Source: Luteimonas cucumeris
Lineage (GTDB): Bacteria; Pseudomonadota; Gammaproteobacteria; Xanthomonadales; Xanthomonadaceae
Length of the DNA stretch: 64,000 bases
NCBI RefSeq assembly: GCF_007830035.1
Contig: NZ_VLKN01000001.1
Span: 1 to 64,000 of the forward strand
Direction of reading: 5' to 3'
The translations under genes and the position numbers were made by a program. This document shows positions 60,317 to 64,000 of this stretch, one piece after another. How positions within the stretch are numbered: the first letter of the stretch is position 1; each line of letters begins with the position of its first letter. The notes below the pieces were generated by a model, which was given only the letters and a program-made list of their open reading frames with translations, was not told the DNA's origin and ran no database searches.

Positions 60317-61234
60317 ATGCACGACACGATGAGCCATCCCGACTACCCGTTCACCCCGCAGCGCATCGAAGTGCGCCCCGGCATCGCAATGTCGTACCTT
60401 GACGAAGGCCCGCGCGATGGCGAAGTGATCGTGATGCTGCACGGCAATCCGTCGTGGAGCTATTACTGGCGGCACCTGGTGCTGGGCCTGCGCGACAAAT
60501 ACCGTTGCATCGTGCCGGACCACGTCGGCATGGGCCTGTCGGACAAGCCCGACGACGCAGCGGACGCGTCGCCGCGTTACGACTACACGCTGCAATCGCG
60601 CGTCGACGATCTGGCGATGCTGCTCGACCGGCTCGGCATCAATGGACCGGTGACGCTGGCGGTGCACGACTGGGGCGGCATGATCGGGTTCGGCTGGGCG
60701 CTGTCGCAGGCCGCACGGGTGCGGCGCCTTGTGCTTACCAACACCGCGGCTTTCCCGTTGCCGGCGGCCAAGCCGATGCCGTGGCAATTGTCGTTCGGGC
60801 GCGACTCGCGCGTCGGCGGCGCGCTGATCCGCGCGTTCAACCTGTTCTCCGCCGGCGCCTCCTGGCTGGGCGTCGAACGGCGGATGACGGCCGACGTGCG
60901 CCGTGCCTACGTCGCGCCGTACGACAGCTGGCGCAACCGCATCAGCACGCTGCGTTTCATGCAGGACATTCCGCTGCGGGAGGGCGATCCGGCCTGGTCG
61001 CTGGTGCAGGAAGCCGGACGCCGTCTGCCCGGGTTCGCCGACCGCCCGGCATTCCTCGGCTGGGGCCTGCGCGACTTCGTGTTCGACCGGCATTTCCTCG
61101 ACGGATTCCGCGCCGCGCTGCCGCAGGCGCAGGTGACGGCGTTCGATGACGCCGGCCACTATGTGCTGGAAGACAAGCACGAGGTGCTGGTGCCGGCGAT
61201 CCGCAAGTTCCTCGACGCGCATCCGCTGGCGTAG
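60317..61234 (+). CDS. oleB: OleB, beta-lactone decarboxylase (alpha/beta hydrolase)
   Basis: 305 aa haloalkane dehalogenase-like hydrolase. Oxyanion 'VMLHGNPSWSYYWRHLV', nucleophile Asp118 in 'LAVHDWGGMIGFG', cap domain about 140-210, catalytic His in 'FDDAGHYVLEDKHEVL'. OleB removes CO2 from the beta-lactone made by OleC, giving the cis-olefin. An ATG at 60329 is also possible as start. No ribosome site is visible right after the terminator hairpin. Confidence 0.93.
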   Translation: MHDTMSHPDYPFTPQRIEVRPGIAMSYLDEGPRDGEVIVMLHGNPSWSYYWRHLVLGLRDKYRCIVPDHVGMGLSDKPDDAADASPRYDYTLQSRVDDLAMLLDRLGINGPVTLAVHDWGGMIGFGWALSQAARVRRLVLTNTAAFPLPAAKPMPWQLSFGRDSRVGGALIRAFNLFSAGASWLGVERRMTADVRRAYVAPYDSWRNRISTLRFMQDIPLREGDPAWSLVQEAGRRLPGFADRPAFLGWGLRDFVFDRHFLDGFRAALPQAQVTAFDDAGHYVLEDKHEVLVPAIRKFLDAHPLA

Positions 61235-61255
61235 CAACGGGTTCATGATTCGACG

Positions 61256-62890
61256 ATGACGAAGACCTGCAACATCGCCGAGTCCCTGCCACGCCTGGCG
61301 CGCGAACGGCCCGACCAGGTCGCGATGCGTTGCCCCGGACGCAACGGCCGCTACGACAGCGCGCTGACCTATGCGCAGCTGGACGCGCGCAGCGATGCGA
61401 TCGCCGCCGGCCTCGCCCATTACGGCATCGTCCGTGGCACGCGCACCGTGCTGATGGTGCGGCCGACGCCGGAATTCTTTCTGCTGATGTTCGCGCTGTT
61501 CAAGGCCGGCGCGGTGCCGGTGCTGGTTGATCCGGGCATCGACAAGCGCGCGTTGAGGCAATGCCTCGACGAAGCGGTGCCGGAAGCCTTCATCGGCATC
61601 CCGCTGGCGCAGGTCGCGCGCAGCCTGCTGGGCTGGGCGCGTTCGGCGCGCGTGCGCATCACCACCGGCACGCGCGCCTGGCTGGCCGACGCGACTCTGG
61701 CGCAGGTCGAACGGGCCGGCGCCGGCGTGGCATTCGAGCCGGCCGACACCGACGGCGACGACGTGGCCGCGATCCTGTTCACCAGCGGCTCCACCGGCGT
61801 GCCCAAGGGCGTGGTCTATCGCCATCGCCATTTCGTCGCGCAGATCGGGATGCTGCGCGACGCGTTCGGCATCCACGCCGGCGGCATCGACCTGCCGACA
61901 TTCCCGCCATTTGCGCTGTTCGATCCTGCGCTCGGCCTGACCTCGATCATCCCGGACATGGATCCGACGCGACCGGCGCGCGCCGACCCGCGCAGGCTCG
62001 TCGCCGCGATCGAACGCTTCGGCGTCGACCAGCTGTTCGGTTCGCCGGCATTGATGCGCGTGCTGGCCGACCATGGCGTGAAACTGTCCACGCTCAGGCG
62101 TGTCACCTCCGCCGGCGCACCGGTCCCCGCCGACGTGGTGGTGAAGCTGCGCGCGTTGCTGCCGGAAGATGCGCGGTTCTGGACACCGTATGGCGCCACC
62201 GAATGCCTGCCGGTGGCGGTGATCGAGGGTGGCGAACTGGTCACCCTGCGCGAACGCACCGAGCACGGCGCCGGCACCTGCGTCGGTCGCGCGGTGCCGC
62301 CGAACGAAGTGCGCCTGATCCGCGTCAGCGACGAGGCGATAGAGGCGTGGTCGGACGAACTGCTCGTCGCCGGCGGTCTGGTCGGCGAGATCACCGTCGC
62401 CGGCCCGAGCGCGACCGACGCCTATTTCAACCGCGATGCGCAGACCCGGTTGGCCAAGATCCGCGAGACTCTGCCCGACGGCAGCGAACGCATCGTTCAC
62501 CGCATGGGCGACCTGGGCTACTTCGATCGTGAAGGCCGCCTCTGGTTCTGCGGGCGCAAGTCGCAGCGCGTGGTCACCGCGCACGACACTCTCTGCACCG
62601 AACAGATCGAACCGGTGTTCAACATCCATCCGGACGTGCGCCGCACCGCGCTGGTCGGCATCGGTGCGCGCGGTATGCTGCGACCGGTGTTGTGCGTGGA
62701 GTTGCGCGACGGCGTCGCGCGTGGCGAACAGGCGCGCATCGCCGATGAACTGCGGCACATCGGCGAAGGCTTCGTGCACACCGCGAAAGTCGACACCTTC
62801 CTGTTCCACCCTGGATTTCCAGTGGATATCCGCCACAATGCCAAGATCGGTCGCGAGAAACTCGCGGCATGGGCGGCGAAGCGGCTGTAA
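61256..62890 (+). CDS. oleC: OleC, beta-lactone synthetase (AMP-binding family)
   Basis: 544 aa acyl-CoA-synthetase-like enzyme. ATP loop '[19 protein letters not shown]' (about 175-195), A5 motif '[15 protein letters not shown]', '[22 protein letters not shown]' (A7-A8), C-terminal '[18 protein letters not shown]' with the conserved Lys. It uses ATP to cyclise the 2-alkyl-3-hydroxy acid from OleD to a beta-lactone. 22 nt after oleB. Confidence 0.94.
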   Translation: MTKTCNIAESLPRLARERPDQVAMRCPGRNGRYDSALTYAQLDARSDAIAAGLAHYGIVRGTRTVLMVRPTPEFFLLMFALFKAGAVPVLVDPGIDKRALRQCLDEAVPEAFIGIPLAQVARSLLGWARSARVRITTGTRAWLADATLAQVERAGAGVAFEPADTDGDDVAAILFTSGSTGVPKGVVYRHRHFVAQIGMLRDAFGIHAGGIDLPTFPPFALFDPALGLTSIIPDMDPTRPARADPRRLVAAIERFGVDQLFGSPALMRVLADHGVKLSTLRRVTSAGAPVPADVVVKLRALLPEDARFWTPYGATECLPVAVIEGGELVTLRERTEHGAGTCVGRAVPPNEVRLIRVSDEAIEAWSDELLVAGGLVGEITVAGPSATDAYFNRDAQTRLAKIRETLPDGSERIVHRMGDLGYFDREGRLWFCGRKSQRVVTAHDTLCTEQIEPVFNIHPDVRRTALVGIGARGMLRPVLCVELRDGVARGEQARIADELRHIGEGFVHTAKVDTFLFHPGFPVDIRHNAKIGREKLAAWAAKRL

Positions 62891-63003
62891 GGCCTCCGCC
62901 GTTCCATCCTTGTATTTGCAGGGCGGAGCTCGCTCCGCTGCTTCGCTTTTATGGGCCAGGAGCAGCCGCGCAAGCATCGCTCCATGGGATATGGGTATCG
63001 CGC

Positions 63004-63999
63004 ATGAAAATCCTCGTCACCGGCGGCGGCGGTTTCCTCGGACAGGCCTTGTGCCGCGGCCTGGTCGAACGCGGCCACCAGGTGGTCAGTTTCAATCGCG
63101 GACGCTATGCGCCACTGGAGGCGATCGGCGTGCAGCAGCTGCAGGGCGACCTGGCCGACCGCAAGGCGGTGATCGCCGCGTGCGAAGGCGTCGATGCCGT
63201 GTTCCACAACGCGGCCAAGGCTGGCGCCTGGGGCAGTTACGACAGCTACCACCGCGCCAATGTCATGGGCACCGGCAACGTGCTCGCCGGTTGCCGCGAA
63301 CACTTCGTGCCGCGCCTGGTCTACACCTCCACGCCCAGCGTCACCCATCGCGCCACGCAACCGGTGCAGGGCGGCACTGCCGATACCGTGCCTTATGGCG
63401 AGGACCTCAAGGCGCCGTACGCCAGCACCAAGCTGATCGCCGAAAAGATCGTGCTGGCTGCCAACGATGACGCGCTGTCGACGGTGGCCCTGCGCCCGCG
63501 CCTGATCTGGGGGCCTGGCGACAACCAGTTGCTGCCGCGCCTAGTCGAACGCGCCAAGGCGGGGCGGCTGCGTATCGTCGGCGACGGCAACAACCTGATC
63601 GACACCACCTACATCGACAATGCGGCGCAGGCGCATTTCGATGCGTTCGAGCATCTCGCTCCCGATGCCGCCTGCGCCGGTCGCGCCTATTTCATCAGCA
63701 ACGGCGAACCGAAACCGGTGCGCGAAGTGCTCAACGGCCTGCTGCGCGCGGCCGGCGCGCCGGAAGTGAGCAAAACGATTCCGTTCCGCGCCGCCTATGC
63801 GATCGGTGCCATCTGCGAAGGCTTGTGGTCGGCGTTGCCGCTGAACGGTGAACCGCCGATGACGCGGTTTCTGGCCGAGCAGCTCAGCACTACGCATTGG
63901 TATGACATGACCCCAGCGACGAGTGATTTCGGCTACGCGCCGCGGGTGACGATCGCCGAAGGGCTGGAGCGGCTTGCCGCGGCCAGCCGTCGGAAGTGA
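63004..63999 (+). CDS. oleD: OleD, NADPH-dependent 2-alkyl-3-ketoalkanoate reductase
   Basis: 331 aa extended SDR. '[32 protein letters not shown]' coenzyme motif, '[34 protein letters not shown]', '[11 protein letters not shown]' (Ser), Tyr-x-x-x-Lys in '[13 protein letters not shown]', '[26 protein letters not shown]'. It reduces the OleA product to the 3-hydroxy acid. It ends one base before the window edge. The 114-nt gap before it (62891-63003) holds a short GGAGCTCGCTCC palindrome and no other feature. Confidence 0.95.
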   Translation: MKILVTGGGGFLGQALCRGLVERGHQVVSFNRGRYAPLEAIGVQQLQGDLADRKAVIAACEGVDAVFHNAAKAGAWGSYDSYHRANVMGTGNVLAGCREHFVPRLVYTSTPSVTHRATQPVQGGTADTVPYGEDLKAPYASTKLIAEKIVLAANDDALSTVALRPRLIWGPGDNQLLPRLVERAKAGRLRIVGDGNNLIDTTYIDNAAQAHFDAFEHLAPDAACAGRAYFISNGEPKPVREVLNGLLRAAGAPEVSKTIPFRAAYAIGAICEGLWSALPLNGEPPMTRFLAEQLSTTHWYDMTPATSDFGYAPRVTIAEGLERLAAASRRK

Positions 64000-64000
64000 A

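Noticed and set aside
60074-62977. Minus-strand frame of 967 codons opposite oleB-oleC
   Set aside because: Shadow frame opposite two enzymes with intact catalytic motifs.

Overview
The window reads as chromosomal DNA of a high-GC gammaproteobacterium of the Xanthomonadaceae/Lysobacteraceae type (Lysobacter, Luteimonas or Xanthomonas relatives). This rests on gene content: a complete oleA-oleB-oleC-oleD olefin cluster whose OleA catalytic residues keep the same mutual spacing as in Xanthomonas campestris OleA, two Ax21-family outer-membrane proteins, a Xanthomonas/Caulobacter-type TonB-dependent receptor, and the rhodanese-secB-gpsA order. The species cannot be named from this evidence.

Layout. 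1-587: no gene; copy A of a dispersed hairpin-bearing repeat. 588-3124: PEBP protein, META/DUF4377 lipoprotein, uppP. 3227-7586: nitrogen block glnA - torF - glnK - amtB, with a textbook sigma-54 promoter and two NtrC sites before glnA. 7824-13278: DUF5694 protein, amidase lipoprotein, UbiB-type kinase, then small envelope/stress proteins (DUF4142, a 59-aa Gln/Asn-rich protein, BON, CBS pair). 13357-18839: a Pcm-erythromycin esterase fusion, then ntrB and ntrC separated by repeat copy B. 18985-23130: two SodC-family lipoproteins in tandem (the first has lost its metal ligands), a GNAT protein, an unknown protein and a FadI-like thiolase.

23275-26134 is the most unusual segment. It holds four small minus-strand cassettes of lower GC, each followed by an attC-like site (a trypsin-like protease broken by two frameshifts, a DUF6624-like protein, a small membrane protein, a lipoprotein). 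Beside it lies a 401-bp array of 19 degenerate 21-bp repeats. No integrase gene is visible, so this looks like a cluster of attC sites lacking an integrase (CALIN) that has been left in the chromosome.

26135-32873: hemD-hemX-hemY with a small downstream gene, a thioesterase, a lipoprotein, rhodanese-secB-gpsA. 32874-33411: repeat copy C. 33412-34745: the two Ax21-family proteins.

34967-54163 is a pectin utilisation locus: KDG kinase, TonB receptor, pectate lyases of two or three types, rhamnogalacturonan acetylesterase, carboxylesterase, an FAH-fold enzyme, a DctPQM TRAP transporter, a GH43 enzyme, a LacI regulator, KduI, KduD and an exported cupin. A shared motif AATGACACCGGTTNCC lies before the FAH gene and kduI, with relatives between kdgK and the receptor gene and before the regulator gene, which suggests one LacI-type regulon. 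Inferred flow: pectin is cut and de-esterified outside the cell or in the periplasm, uronates enter by the TonB receptor and TRAP system, and KduI, KduD and KdgK carry them to KDPG. The KDPG aldolase is not in the window.

54191-63999: TrmL, an SDR, a two-domain M16 peptidase, a DUF4156 lipoprotein, then oleABCD, where OleA condenses two fatty acyl-CoAs and OleD, OleC and OleB reduce, cyclise and decarboxylate the product to a long-chain olefin. A strong intrinsic terminator sits between oleA and oleB.
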